NCBI GenBank assembly: GCA_004026145.2
Contig: CP034992.1
Span: forward strand, 4,162,931-4,226,930
Source of the DNA: Takifugu bimaculatus
Lineage: Eukaryota; Chordata; Actinopteri; Tetraodontiformes; Tetraodontidae
DNA length: 64,000 nt
Direction of reading: 5' to 3'
The position numbers were made by a program, and so were the translations under genes. The notes under the pieces were generated by a model. The model worked only from the letters and a program-made list of their open reading frames with translations, was not told the origin of the DNA and searched no databases. Positions 25,401 to 36,917 of the stretch are shown one piece after another. Numbering within the stretch: the first letter of the stretch is position 1; the number at the start of each line of letters is the position of its first letter.

Positions 25401-28400
25401 TTCGCCATTACTTCTAATAATTTAGACAACTGGTTTTGTCAAATCAGGAGGTGTGTATTAAACTTCTCTGTAAATTAAATTATTTTTTTTAATAGAACTT
25501 CTAATGATCAAAACTTCAAAGCAAAATTAAATGATCCTATAGAAACGAAAGTTATCTTGAGTTTTACACGCTTTAATTACATATACTAGATGTTCTGTGC
25601 TTCGGCCACTAGGGGGAGTACTTTACCCGTAGAGAAGGTTGACCAGCTTCAGGACGAAGCCCAGAAAGAGCTGGTGATGGTGAGGCAGAGACTGGATGAG
25701 GCACTGAGCCTAGAGAAGAGATCCATGCGTTGTGGACTAATCAAGAAGAGGCGTGAGCTCATCTCTGCCATGGTGAAGAGACATTTAATCGAACCTGACA
25801 TAAATATTCGAATTCCTAAATTCACCTGCGACTATTTTTGCCTTCTGTAGTTGCGGGTGCACAAGCAGAGGCAGAATGAGTTGTCAGGAATGTGCAAGAG
25901 CCTGGAGGGAAAGATGGAAGTTGCCCGACACCTACAGCGCTGGCAGAACCTGCTGACCGCTCACAGCTTGGAGCTAGCAGAACTCATCAACAACTTGGAT
26001 GAAGAAGCCGCCGCTGATATCCGCAAGGTGCCACGCTTCACCTTTGTGACACAACTAGGCTCACGAGTTGAAATGACTTCATATGCCTGTCATCTCTGCA
26101 TTAAAGGTGACCATGCGTGTGATCCAAAATGCTGTAAATGAAGTTAAAGCCATTCAGCCCTCCGCTGCCCAGGACCTGCTCGCAGTTCTTCCTCCAGGGA
26201 GTCCTCACACCCTGCTGCAGATAGAACCCGAAGCAGGAGGACCAGGACAAGCGCAGGGACAGGGAGTGAGTAGCCTCCTGCAGGGTCAGGAAAGGCTGCA
26301 CCAAGAGGGCAAAGCGGCCTTGCAGACACTCAGCTGCACCAGAGAGGCTCTGCAGGAAGCTATGGAGAGAGAGCTCCAGGAGCAGAGAGAGCACAGAGCA
26401 CACAGCAGAGCTTTCTTCAGGTCGGTGACACGGTCAGCACTTTTATCAGACAAGTGTTGCCGCACATCCGTCTACAATTTATCTGCTACTTTTCTGTCCC
26501 AGTTGTTTGTGTTCGTCCCAGTTGTCTCTGTGTGAAGAAGACCGTCTCAGGATGAAACTGGAGTTTCTAAAGTGCCTCTCGGTGATGGACTGGTGTCTGG
26601 TGCTGCCTCACGCTGTCTCCAGAAAAAAACTGCACACCACCCTGGCGGCGGAGAGGAAGGAAAATGTGGAGCAAATGGTGAATCGCACATCATCGTGTTC
26701 AAACGCCATCACTGCTGAGTGTAGCATCTGGTTATAGGCTGCTTCCTTTTCCAAATTCCTCCAGCATCACATTTGTGCTGCCTTAACCTTTGTTGTGTTA
26801 CAGTTTTTATGTACACTAGCTTTTTGACTTTACTAGTTTTGTGAGGATTCTCCCAATTCTTTGCAGTCTTAGCTCTATTACTAGAAGTCTTACTCCGTTT
26901 TACACATATTGTCTGTGAGACAAAGCGGAAATCTCTTATTTTGAAAATGCATTCATATAAATGCTTTTCTGTCTGTTCATTTTGTAAAACTAATTTAGGC
27001 CAGGAGAGAAATATCACCCAAATCTCAAGAAAATGTATGAATGAACTAAAAAGTAATCATTTATCTTTGAAGTTGTTTAATTGCACAGCAGTTGTCTGCG
27101 CACATGGCATTAACGGTGCAGTCACAACACTGGGACAGCTTGCTCATCGACTCTCCTCCATCTGCTGTTTGGATATTATGGTCTCTGCAGAGAGATTTCC
27201 AGTTCAAATGGAAAACCAGGGAGAAGCCGACTGAAAGCGGCACCAGCTGACCTGCTGCTGTTCCAGAAAAGCCTCGAGGGCAGAATTCAACTCTTTGAGG
27301 AGGAAAAGGAGATGGAGAGCATCATCATGAATAAAGTAGTTGTTCTTCTTACGCTAAGCCACTTAATAAGTGCAGTGAATTTCTGGGGGGAAAGAGGAGG
27401 CCTGTGTTTATCAGCAGCAATGTGATAACACCATGAAGTGACTGAGACGCATCAGCCTGTATCATGTCAGGTACAGGAGGAGATGCAGAGGGAGAGGGAG
27501 GAGGACCTGCGCTCTCGTGCCAATAGCTTGGCGATGCAGATGGCAGCGCTTCATTACCAGAAAGCTGAGAGGAGGACCAAAGTGCTGGAGACCTCCAGGG
27601 CCACACTCACTCTGCACAGCCTGCTCATACAGAACCTCAGAGAGCGGAAGAGCCTGGACAGGCAACATATGGCCCAGTGCATCCAGAACCACTGCTTGGT
27701 AGGCGGTGCTTGAATCTCGGGTTTAACACCTGTGGTAGGTTGACTTTAATTGAACTGATCAGAGTGTAAATGGCACTCACAGGCTCTCGAGGAAGCAGAA
27801 CAGCAGCTCCAGAGAGAGAGGGCAGAGCTGCAAGGCCTTTTAACAGCTCAGGCTGGACCGAGGGCAACAGACTCTGGAGGTGAGGAGGAGGAGAGGCTGT
27901 TCCACGTGGCAGCGAGACTGCCGGATGGCGTCCATCATCCAGGACGCCCTCTACAAGCGGGAACAGGTGCTCTCACTCCTGGCTGAGAGGTGAGCTGTCA
28001 CAACAACGTTGTCTCTGGATTGTCCAGCTCTGTGGATGTTGGTGGAACCTGACTCATGATGATGTCTTCAGACTGCAGGAAAGGACTTCTCACACTCAAG
28101 CCATGGAAGATCTGAGAGAACAAACGAGGCTCACGCAGCTGGAAACAAACTGCGACCAGGTCTGGATGAACTGGGTGTTGTTTTAACCAACATCCAAACA
28201 GTCAGAAGACGGAGTCGTGCTTCGCTCCTGCTCTACTGTCTGTTCTGCTTCTCAGGATCTGGTGTTTACGTCTCAGCTGGTGAAGCAGGGTCGGGTGTCT
28301 GCCGAGCTCCTCCTGGAGGCTCTGCGCCTCCTCCTTCCCGTCCTGCCGGAGAGCGAGCTCCTCTCCATCACTGATGCCCTCTGTTCCAAGCAGCCCCCCG

Positions 28401-30294
28401 GTTCATCACCAGCAGAGCAGGAGCAATCGGAGTAAGAAACACTTACATGGAAACATGCCTGATATTAATTATTCCAAACGACACTTCTTGTGCCATAGCT
28501 ATCTGTCCACAGAGCTCTACGTCGTAAACATTTTATATCTTAGAAATTCAAATTTGCTGCACTAGATTTGTTAGTTTGCTCTATGAGACATTTACTTGAC
28601 ATGCAAAGGTCAAAGGTTATAGTTCTTCCTCTACTATATCCTGCACTAACAGACAGTCAGTGTCAGCACTTTTTAAAGCATTTTAATTTCAGTCTGTTTC
28701 TTTGCAAGTCAAAAAAAAATCAAAGGCCAGAATACGGCTGAAACAGCCAACTCACACCAGTTGTTGTAACGTAATCCAAGCAGCGCTGTTTGAACTGGGA
28801 CGTTTTCCCACCGCTCGGATGGAGAGATAAACGATTCCACTCATTTTATTCACTCTGCTCGGTACACTCAAACATTGTCCGGCTTAAATCCCTCCGAGTT
28901 TATTATTGCACCAGTGATTAATGTCTCAGGAGGTCTCTTTGGATGCCAGCCACTTGGAAAAGAACAGCCGTATTGAAGCAGTTTTTTGGCATTTTCTTTG
29001 CAGGTTAGAGTTTAACCCCTTATTGATCCTTTTAAAACATGTTTTAAACCTCCATCATGCAAATTTAAATGAATATTATAAGTATATGTCCACATTTTTG
29101 CCAAACTGGGTTACCCACTAATTAGCCACTTGGAGTGTTGAAACTATTAATATCAATAGAATTTGGTTTAAAATACCTGTAAACCCTTCTCAGCCGGCTT
29201 CAGTTCGAAGGAAAAAGGTTTCTAACTCAAATGGTTGGCATTGCTTTGCTGATTTAACGCTCGCCAGCACCTGATGAAACCCGCTAAATGCAAAGAGATA
29301 GCACATGCTGGGCCAGTCCTATGGAACACATCTGTTTCCCTCCTGCTTACAGATGTTCTACTTTATGTTTTTACTGTTTCACTGCACCGATGACAGCTGT
29401 GCACGATAGCTGGTGCTTTGCTCCTCCCTTTCTTGTGAACGCAATATCTCAGGAATGCTTTTTTTTTGAGGTGAATTCCTTGACTTTTACCACAAAAGTC
29501 CCCTTGGACTTACTCATGACCTGATTAGATTATGCAGGTCAGAAGTCACCGACCTGAAGAGGATGAGAGCTTCTCTGCTGCATCATCATCATCATCATCC
29601 ATATTTGAAGTCCCCCCACCCACCCACCCACCCACCACCACCACCTAGTTTATTGTACATTAATGACTGTTTGTGCAGGTTTGCTGAGAAGGTGAACAGA
29701 CTGATTCCTGGTAAACTGAGGGCAGATGTGGTCCGCAGTCACATGCCAGAGATTTTCCCCTGCGTGGTGGACGGCGCGAGGTGAGAGCTGCTGCGTCAGA
29801 AATGTGCTTGTTCATGGCTTTCATAGCTGAGCTACAGTGAGGCGTGTATAGTTGAAGCACTTTAACACTCCAGCTCCTCTAACAACAGCCCCTTTGTCCT
29901 CCAACGTTCAAAGACTCCAGGAAAGGAGGCAAAGCCTGATGGGAAAACTGCTGCCCCGATCTTGTTTCCCAGTTCTGAGGAATGTGCCACCACTGCTGGT
30001 GGAAGGCAAAGGAAGGGATGGCGGTGCAAGTGCGGGATCGCTCCGACACAGTCGCGCAGCAGCTACGCAGCAGCAGCAGTGCGGGCCGTGGGAGCCAGAG
30101 TGGAGGCAGAAAATGAGGTTGGAACGCCTGGCTCGGCCGGCCTCGAGCAGAGCTCTCCTGCGACGGCAGGAAAGCTGTTTGTGTTCCGAGACCCACCTCT
30201 GTCATGTGACCTCGAGGAGCCTCCGAGAAGAAAAAAGAAAAAGAACTTCCTCAATCTAAAGAAAAGCTCAGTGGCGCCAACAGACCTACCTTAA
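22415..30294 (+). CDS. evc2: EVC2 (limbin), EvC ciliary complex subunit
   Basis: Partner of EVC in the ciliary EvC zone, needed for Hedgehog output. Twenty-three exons were traced; examples are 23336-23528, 24490-24814, 24964-25203, 25613-25772, 26107-26420, 27471-27698, 28256-28431 and 29889-30294. About 1348 residues (human 1308). Order: a hydrophobic leader (from 22415), a luminal domain with several NxS/T sequons, a membrane segment in exon 8 (HFAGFVVGFFVTIVLLSL), then long coiled coils. The end, KLFVFRDPP followed by NFLNLKK, matches the human tail that docks EFCAB7-IQCE and is lost in Weyers dysostosis. Exons 8 (23952-24087), 17 (ending 27335) and 19 (27783-27989) each contain one surplus base. 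Exons 1-2 (22415-22625, 22756-22816) also miss the phase of exon 3 by one, so the N-terminus is provisional. The start of exon 17 (27092 or 27191) is uncertain. Confidence 0.92.
25606..25620 (+). promoter_or_regulatory. CTCF-like site across an evc2 splice acceptor
   Basis: CCACTAGGGGGAGTA resembles the CTCF core (CCACYAGRKGGCRS) with one or two mismatches. Its AG is the 3' splice site of evc2 exon 13 (exon starts 25613), so the match may simply reflect splicing plus coding constraint. Confidence 0.3.
29578..29646 (+). repeat. (CAT)n and (CCCA)n/(CCA)n simple repeats
   Basis: Short CAT units followed by CCCA and CCA units, inside evc2 intron 21 just before exon 22. They inflate local open frames with poly-His and poly-Pro. 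Confidence 0.9.
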
Positions 30295-30945
30295 GAATCT
30301 ACGGCATGTTTTTGTTTTGCAAGTTATACAAGTAATTAAATATATTCATAAAGGTACCTGTTCATGTAGCAAATCTTTTGGGTTTTTTTTTTAATTAAAT
30401 GTGTGTACCATCTGTTTTTGGCATTTCTTTTTTTTAAGTAAAGGCAGCTGAAATGTTTCCAGACTCATTTCCTTTTTACAAATTGGAACGTGATTTACAA
30501 GCCTATATAAACCCTTTAGTCTTTTATGTTCTTGTTATGGGGACAGAGTAAAAACTGCTTTCAGTGTGCAACTGCGACTCGTTTTATGAATGTAAAAACA
30601 TTAAATATCGGGTTTTTTTAATTGAAAATCTGCAACAGTTTAAACGCTGATTAAAATAGATGTAAAGTTCTCCTTTTGCTGCTGCTGGCATGTCAGAGTT
30701 GTGTAAGGGGAAATTTTGCAGAGCTGCGAGCAGGCGGAGTAAAAAAAACATCTCCTGGTATGTGGAGCTTCCAAAACAACCATGTTTTCCTGCGGCCTTT
30801 AAACGCGTCATCGTCGGTCCTTTCCCCCGACCCCCACCCCTCGACCACTCCACCTCTGGATCCAGAGCCGGTCCTGCTCGCCACTGTGCGCGGACCCTCA
30901 TCGGGACCCTCTGCTGCAGCGGGCTGATCAGCGCGTCTCGGAACC
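30295..30945 (+). other. Short evc2-cytl1 intergenic interval
   Basis: Only about 650 bp lies between the evc2 stop and the cytl1 start. It must hold the evc2 3' untranslated region and the cytl1 promoter. ATTAAA-type hexamers occur near 30335 and 30600. The last 120 bp is GC-rich, as expected just upstream of a start. No trace of STK32B exons is visible. Confidence 0.6.
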
Positions 30946-31978
30946 ATGAAGCTCGCGGCTCTTCTGGGTCTCTGCTGCGTCCTGCGCCTGTCGGGCTGCG
31001 CGCCCCCGACCTGCTACTCCAGAGCGCTCGGCCTCAGCAAAGAAGTCATGACCCTGCTGGACAAGATCCACACGTCCGAGCGCACGGTGAGCATCAAGCA
31101 CACGCACACGCACACGCAGGCACGGGTATAATGTGTTTCACGCGCCCTGTTCAATTCCAGAAAACGTGTGCCGAAGTTCTACCCACCATCTTCCTTGACG
31201 TGCACGTAAGTCTGAAACACATGGGTGAATGTGCATGTAACAGATATTAAGCTTTATTATTTTAGCCAGTGACGTCAAGCTGCAAAAATAGATGGATGAT
31301 TATTAATTATGAGTCGCCTAGAGACAGTGAGCTTTGGGATATCATGAAGCATCTTTCATTTAAATTGAACTAAATGTAATCCCCAAATAAGAATTAGGAC
31401 TGATAAGTCGTTATAGGCCTTAAGTTAATTCATTCTTTTGTTAATAAATCAGTTGCAGAGCAACAATCTAAAATTATTGATAAATTATTCACGTTGTGTC
31501 AGTTTTTACGGTCAGCTCAAAAAAAAGGTTGCGCGTCCCTCATTTGCGCCAACACCCTCGTGTGAATGATCAGAGCAAATGTGAAGTGTTGTTGGTGTAA
31601 TCAGTCATAGATAAATGCTGCCACACCTCCGATTCCATAGAACTCGTGCGTCACCAGCAAACTGCGGGACTTTCTGTACGTGGTCCTGAACCACCCGGAC
31701 CAGTCGTGCAGGAAGCGTCCCCGGATGATGCTGCTGAAACGGAAAGTGCAGAACTTGTACACCATCATCACCAGGCTTTGCTACCGGGTAAGAACCTCTC
31801 AGACATGGCTGCTGTGTCCCTGCGTGCAAGTCAGTGTGTACATGTGTGTGTGTGTATGTGTGTGTGTGTGTGGCAGGACCTGGTGTTTTTCATGGACGAC
31901 TGTGAGGCCATTGATACTGGACACGGCACTCCTCACTACACAGAGGACAGGCTACAGCTGTTGAAGGAGGAAAGATGA
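30946..31978 (+). CDS. cytl1: Cytokine-like protein 1
   Basis: Small secreted protein linked in mammals to chondrocyte differentiation and immune signalling. Four exons: 30946-31086, then a 15-codon exon at about 31161-31205, 31632-31778 and 31877-31978. Together they encode 144 residues (human 136), with every phase intact. Residues 1-18 form a signal peptide ending LRLSGC. The mature part starts APPTCYSRALGLSKEV, close to human PPTCYSRMRALSQEI. Cysteine positions match human (CYSR, TCAEV, SCV, SC, LCYR, DDC), and DLVFFMDDC aligns with human DLVFLLDDC. The start was set by the leader peptide directly upstream. It is followed by two AATAAA signals and faces msx1 tail to tail. Confidence 0.95.
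31843..31872 (+). repeat. (GT)n tract at the cytl1 exon 4 acceptor
   Basis: Alternating T and G with one interruption, ending four bases before exon 4 (GCAG then exon start 31877). It takes the place normally held by the polypyrimidine tract of the 3' splice site. Confidence 0.9.
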
Positions 31979-32185
31979 GCAGGAATGGTTTAATACATCA
32001 CACACACACACACATGCACGGTGGTAAAGGACAGCACACCGACGTGCACCAGCACACGCAGGGCCTGTCCTCACCCACCTCCTGCTGCAGACACGTTAGC
32101 CAACTTTGGTGGCTGCATTCCAGCCTGGTGTGCAGAAGTTTCCACAGGAAATTTGCTGGATACCAACCATACCAAGTCTCTCAAT

Positions 32186-32191
32186 AATAAA
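32186..32191 (+). terminator. AATAAA poly(A) signal, proximal (cytl1)
   Basis: Canonical hexamer about 210 bp after the cytl1 stop codon. A second copy lies 290 bp further on. Confidence 0.5.
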
Positions 32192-32475
32192 ACTAATATG
32201 AGAGGCTTGTGAGCGCGGCCTAAGTGCTGCTCGCTGATCAAAGCGTCAGGCACCATTAAGAGAAATATGTCGTGTTGCCCTAACCTCAGCTCTGCATACA
32301 TGTCTTAAAGGAGCAGCAAGCAGCTTTTTTCTTTTTCTTTTTTTTTTTGATAGCACTGTGGTTACCACTGTGACTTCTTTCTACTACTGTTTTCATCTTT
32401 CATCTTGTTTTCTTTGTGGGTTCTTCAATATGGTACAAACTGTAATGCATTCTTTATAACCGTACATGTTTATGT

Positions 32476-32481
32476 AATAAA
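32476..32481 (+). terminator. AATAAA poly(A) signal, distal (cytl1)
   Basis: Canonical hexamer about 500 bp after the stop, followed by a T/GT-rich stretch that would suit downstream cleavage. It is the likelier main signal of the two. Confidence 0.6.
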
Positions 32482-32820
32482 AGCATTTTACATATCATCT
32501 GTGTCTGATAGATTTTATTGTAGCCATTATTTTAAAGTATATCAATATGCTCAAGACAAATATTGTTCCATTTATGTCATTGTTTTTACACCCGGGTAAG
32601 TTGTTTGGGTTGGTTGGTTGGTTGGTTGAAATTTGTTGTGGAAGAAATTTTAAGCCTGTTTGTGCTGCTAGAGGAAATTGATACTGACAATCAGGTAAGA
32701 TTAAGATTGATTGTTTTTTTTCCATTGTTCCTAGTTTTCTTTAGCATTTGCGTTGTCTGTCTATGGCACAGTTGGTCCACTGTGGTCAGCGTCCATGGAT
32801 TTAATCTTCCGAGTGCGTCT

Positions 32821-32835
32821 GCTGCCCCCTGCTGG
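32821..32835 (-). promoter_or_regulatory. CTCF-like binding site
   Basis: On the minus strand CCAGCAGGGGGCAGC, essentially the vertebrate CTCF consensus. It lies about 0.85 kb after the cytl1 stop. Confidence 0.6.
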
Positions 32836-32875
32836 TCATTTATGGTGAGTACTTTCTATCATCTACTATCCCCCA

Positions 32876-32930
32876 ACACACACACACGCACACACCACAA
32901 AACGCGTGTGTGTGTGTGTGTGTGTGCGTG
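32876..32930. repeat. (CA)n followed by (GT)n inverted pair
   Basis: A CA-rich tract with one CACG unit is followed within a few bases by a GT-rich tract with a matching GCGTG. The two halves are complementary and can fold into a hairpin; both are also Z-DNA-prone. Confidence 0.85.
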
Positions 32931-33980
32931 AATAAAACGTGAATAAAAAGTTGAGTCATCGTATCTCAGCGGTGTTTCACCGCTTTTTTGTTGTTTTTTT
33001 TAAATTTTATTTTATTGTTTTTGCTACATGGTGCTGCGGTTTGTCTGCTCCCACTCGCCTCGCTGACCATTATCACTGGCATCGTTTCTGGCTGTTGGGT
33101 GCATTTGTTGGTCATCCAATCAATCAGGGGTGTTAAATGTTTTATGCTGCATTTATAAAAACCCAATTCACAAAACTGACATAGGTCCATCATTACAACA
33201 TGTAAAATGTTTCGTCTAACTACTGATCTGGAATATTCTAACCTTGGTGTCCTGCTGCTTTCTGTTTGATCTCGGTGGTTTTTTTAAGCACCAGGAACCT
33301 ATCACACCGCTAATTAAGCAACCAGCCCCGTAAAATCTGAAATATTCTGCAGCCGCTTGTGTCTGTGGAGAAACGAGCCCGCAGCGAGGCTGTAAAGTTG
33401 CCCCGATGGTTGATCGTCATTAAAGAATCTATTTTCTTCCATTAAGTCAAATTAAAAGCAGAACACAAACTGCAGTTTGGCCTGGCTGTCTAACCGTTTT
33501 AATGCGCTGTGACGCTGCACCCAAAAGGCTGAATTCTGCCCAATAAACCTCTGAACAACTTAGCCGAACGGTGACAGTAATCACTCTCTGCTTTGTTGAA
33601 ATAAACGGCCTAGTAAATGACAGATCACTCAACTATTTACATGAAGTGATTCAGCCTGTGACTTATTCTGGTTTATGGGCTTTCCGGGCAATTTTCCATC
33701 ACATTTAACACTTTTATTGCGCCTTCAAAGATATGTTGCCTCATTAGTCCACATAAGAGAACGTTGCTCTTATTTTCCAATATTGGCAAAACGCTTCGGG
33801 CTGGAAATTACGGTGGGATAAAGCTTTATTAACCTAAGATTCAAAACATCACATATCTAAAACAAATAGACATTAAAACTCATTATTGTTGCACTCATTT
33901 ACGAGGCACAGTCGTTATTTGCCTGGGTTGATGAGGGAGACGATTGCCCGAAATCTTGGCAACCAGAAACAGATACAATG

Positions 33981-33994
33981 GCGCCCTCTAGTGG
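33981..33994 (-). promoter_or_regulatory. CTCF-like binding site, full consensus
   Basis: On the minus strand CCACTAGAGGGCGC, which satisfies CCACYAGRKGGCRS at every position. It lies between cytl1 and msx1 and has the same orientation as the site at 32821. Confidence 0.65.
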
Positions 33995-36159
33995 ACACAG
34001 CACGAACACCAGGTGGTCTGTATATCAGTACTTAATAACACTTCATCTCAACAAAGCGTGTTCAATCTAGACATGTAGAAAAGTAACACTCATTTAAATT
34101 ACTATAAATAACAATTATCCAAAAGATGAATTCTATGTCTTAACCACAAAAATAGATGTGATTGCTCTTTTCCTGCTGCATTATCTTCAATCATGATTAT
34201 TTTTGCTTCAGGTTTAATTCAAACTTCTAGTAGAGGCAAAGGCCCTCTAAAATTAGGGAATTAAAATATGCTTTGTTTTTTTTTTACGTGAATAAGTGAC
34301 AGCAGACTGACAGAAACATTTTAAAAGAATAATTTAGATTTGATTTTATGCATTTATGCAATAATTTGTGCTTGCAGACATTTTAAAAATATTTTACAGA
34401 CAGTTTAGAGATCCAACAAGAAAGTGTTGATCATACTTCAGGGCTTACACTTTTGATTGCCCATCTTACCATTTTGTCTTTTTTAAAGGTTTGGTTTAAC
34501 TGTTTTTCTTAGTCTAGCTCCAAACAGAAGGTGGTGGTGTCGTATATTCATATTTTTATTTAGGAAGTAATGCTCATCTTGTTTAATGGTTTCGAGGGAA
34601 GAATTATAGATTTGAATACTGCTCATTCAGAACAGGCCTTAATCAGTTTTTTGTAAATTTAGGTAAAATAGAATGTATATATATTTTTTTAATAGATAAT
34701 TTAGTTTTGTTCAAACGTGATTATTTCATTACCAACACATCTAGAAGCCCCATAAATGATCTGAGATGAGCCAATTTTAAGTTTGATCTGGTTTTACTGT
34801 AATATACAGGTTTACAACAGCAATCGTCATAATCTAGATCCCCTTAAATAAAAGCATTCCGTTTCTTCCTAAAATCGGATCCGTGACGTGACCTTTACGC
34901 GTATTTGGAACAAAAGTCTGCGTGTTTAAACAGCCACAGACTCCTGCGCTTCAATCGTCATTCATCTTTTATGTAGGCGACAATAATAACCCATTTACCT
35001 TCGGATCAGGAGTGGTTTACAGCCCCCTCTGTGATCTTTTGGCTGATATAAACACTGACATTTGTCTTTTCTCCTTGGCTCCCGGCAAGATAGACAAAAG
35101 CAGAGAGCTGGGTTCCCATCGCTGGGCGAAGTCTCCTTTGAGCTTATTTCCAAATATTGTTTCTTCCTATAAAATGGCTCAGAAGGTGTCAAAGTCTGAG
35201 GGGGGAACAGCCTTTTGTTTGTCTAAATCTGCATGTTCCAGTTCGGCAGTGGCGCAGGTGACAGACGGCTTTTTGAATGAAGCAGCCCGTCGTTGCTGTT
35301 TAGGACAGCAGCCTGTCAGCGTGCGGCAGGAAATCACAGCGCCGTTGCCCGTCCCAGTCCCTGGTTGACATTTTAGGAATGATAAAAGTTCCGCCTTGCC
35401 TGGAGCTACAGCCACGCTGGAGCCGGCCTCTGTCTGCGGCAGATTGCCTTTGCTCATTACAGCAATTATTTCGCTGCAGTTTAACCCCTGCCTGAATGGC
35501 AGCGAAGGCAGCAGAAAGCCTTTAAAACTCCTCTCGGAGTGCTCTGTAATTTTACCCCCATGTGATCCCTGTTCTGTCATTGAAGTGTCCGTAATAGTAG
35601 AACAAAACCAGAACTCTAGCTCATCTATTTGCTTTACGCACTGCAGTCAGGTAATCTGGCACACCCTCTCCTCTCCATAATGGGGGTGTCACCGGACTCA
35701 TTTTACACCCTAAATACACCGTAATTACACTCTGGGGGCTTGTTTACACGCAGTTTAACCCACAGAAACGATTTGCCATATTTATCGTTTAGGCGTCTGC
35801 ACAGCTCAGCCCAGCTCCGTCGTCCTCGGCTCCACAAAACGCTCCTGGCGCCAACCAAGTCTGGTCCCGAGCAATGGACACCAGCTGGAGCCATACATTC
35901 CAGCACACATCGGGAGGTTTGCGTGGCATTATTAAAGGCGCAGTGAAATACCTGCAGGATGGCGACGGTGTCGTCAGTGTCCGCTGACCAATTCAGCTTT
36001 AAAACCTTATTTCATATGTTTTAGGGCGTTGACAGGCCTGAAATATTATATTTTCAACCCTTGTCCCGCACGAAACCGTTTTCCGTAGAATATCCTTTGG
36101 AACTGGTTTGTTTTGGTGTCAGTGCGAGTCACAACGGATTCATGGAAAAGAATAAACAA

Positions 36160-36165
36160 TTTATT
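36160..36165 (-). terminator. AATAAA poly(A) signal candidate (msx1)
   Basis: Canonical hexamer on the minus strand about 750 bp after the msx1 stop codon, a reasonable 3' untranslated length for this family. Confidence 0.5.
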
Positions 36166-36481
36166 AAGTTATATCACAAATATATTCATAATATAAATGA
36201 GGATATTCTTCAAATATACAGTATTTTACAGTACACATTTCCCTTCCGAAGGGAATCATTCCAACAACAGACAGTGCTGTTTTAAAGACAAATGCTGTGG
36301 TTCCCCAAATTCTCAAAGAGCACGTACTGGATTCATTTACCCATATTTACGCATTATTATGAATGCAGAAAAAAAAAAGGTTGGCGTTTGCAGCGATAGC
36401 AGCCTCTGAATGAGCCCAAAAAACTGATGGCGCAAAAGGTCCAGCTGCGTTTTAGTCTGTGAGCTGCTCCAGCAGCCGTCT

Positions 36482-36521
36482 GAGCCGGACTGGGAGCCGG
36501 ACTGGGAGCCGAACTGGGAGC
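36482..36521. repeat. 12-bp tandem repeat, three and a half copies
   Basis: A 12-bp unit (GAGCCGGACTGG) is repeated with one substitution, inside the presumed msx1 3' untranslated region. Confidence 0.85.
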
Positions 36522-36917
36522 CGACACGGAGGCGGCGGTGACGCACAGCCCAACGTCCACGCGTGACTGTCCGTGGGCCGTGGGGCCGCTCCCCGCCTCT
36601 TCACCGCAAAGTAAAGTCCGCAGAAGAGTCATGAACTCGAACTCGGATTGATCAGCTGAGTTGAGCTTCCTGCTGCCGGTGTGGTGTTTTTAATTTCACG
36701 TCCACGGACACCAGATTTCAGATAAGTGACCGGGGGACATTGGGCTGTTTTCGCCGGGGGAAAACTCGGAATGTCTTCAGGGGAAAAGGCCCTTTTGGAG
36801 GTCATGGCCGCACGGAAAAAAGTAACACTGATCACGCAGCGAAGAGGGTCCCTTAAGCCTCGTCTCGACTGTCACAGGGCCTCTTTCGTAAACCCCCGTC
36901 TGACCCCTCCGTCCTTG

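Larger units (their letters stand above)
32482..36159. other. cytl1-msx1 intergenic region
   Basis: No gene. It contains a GGTT run (about 32607-32628), a CA/GT inverted pair (32876-32930) and two strong CTCF-like sites (32821, 33981). A long AT-rich stretch without recognisable repeats or coding frames follows. Confidence 0.6.
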
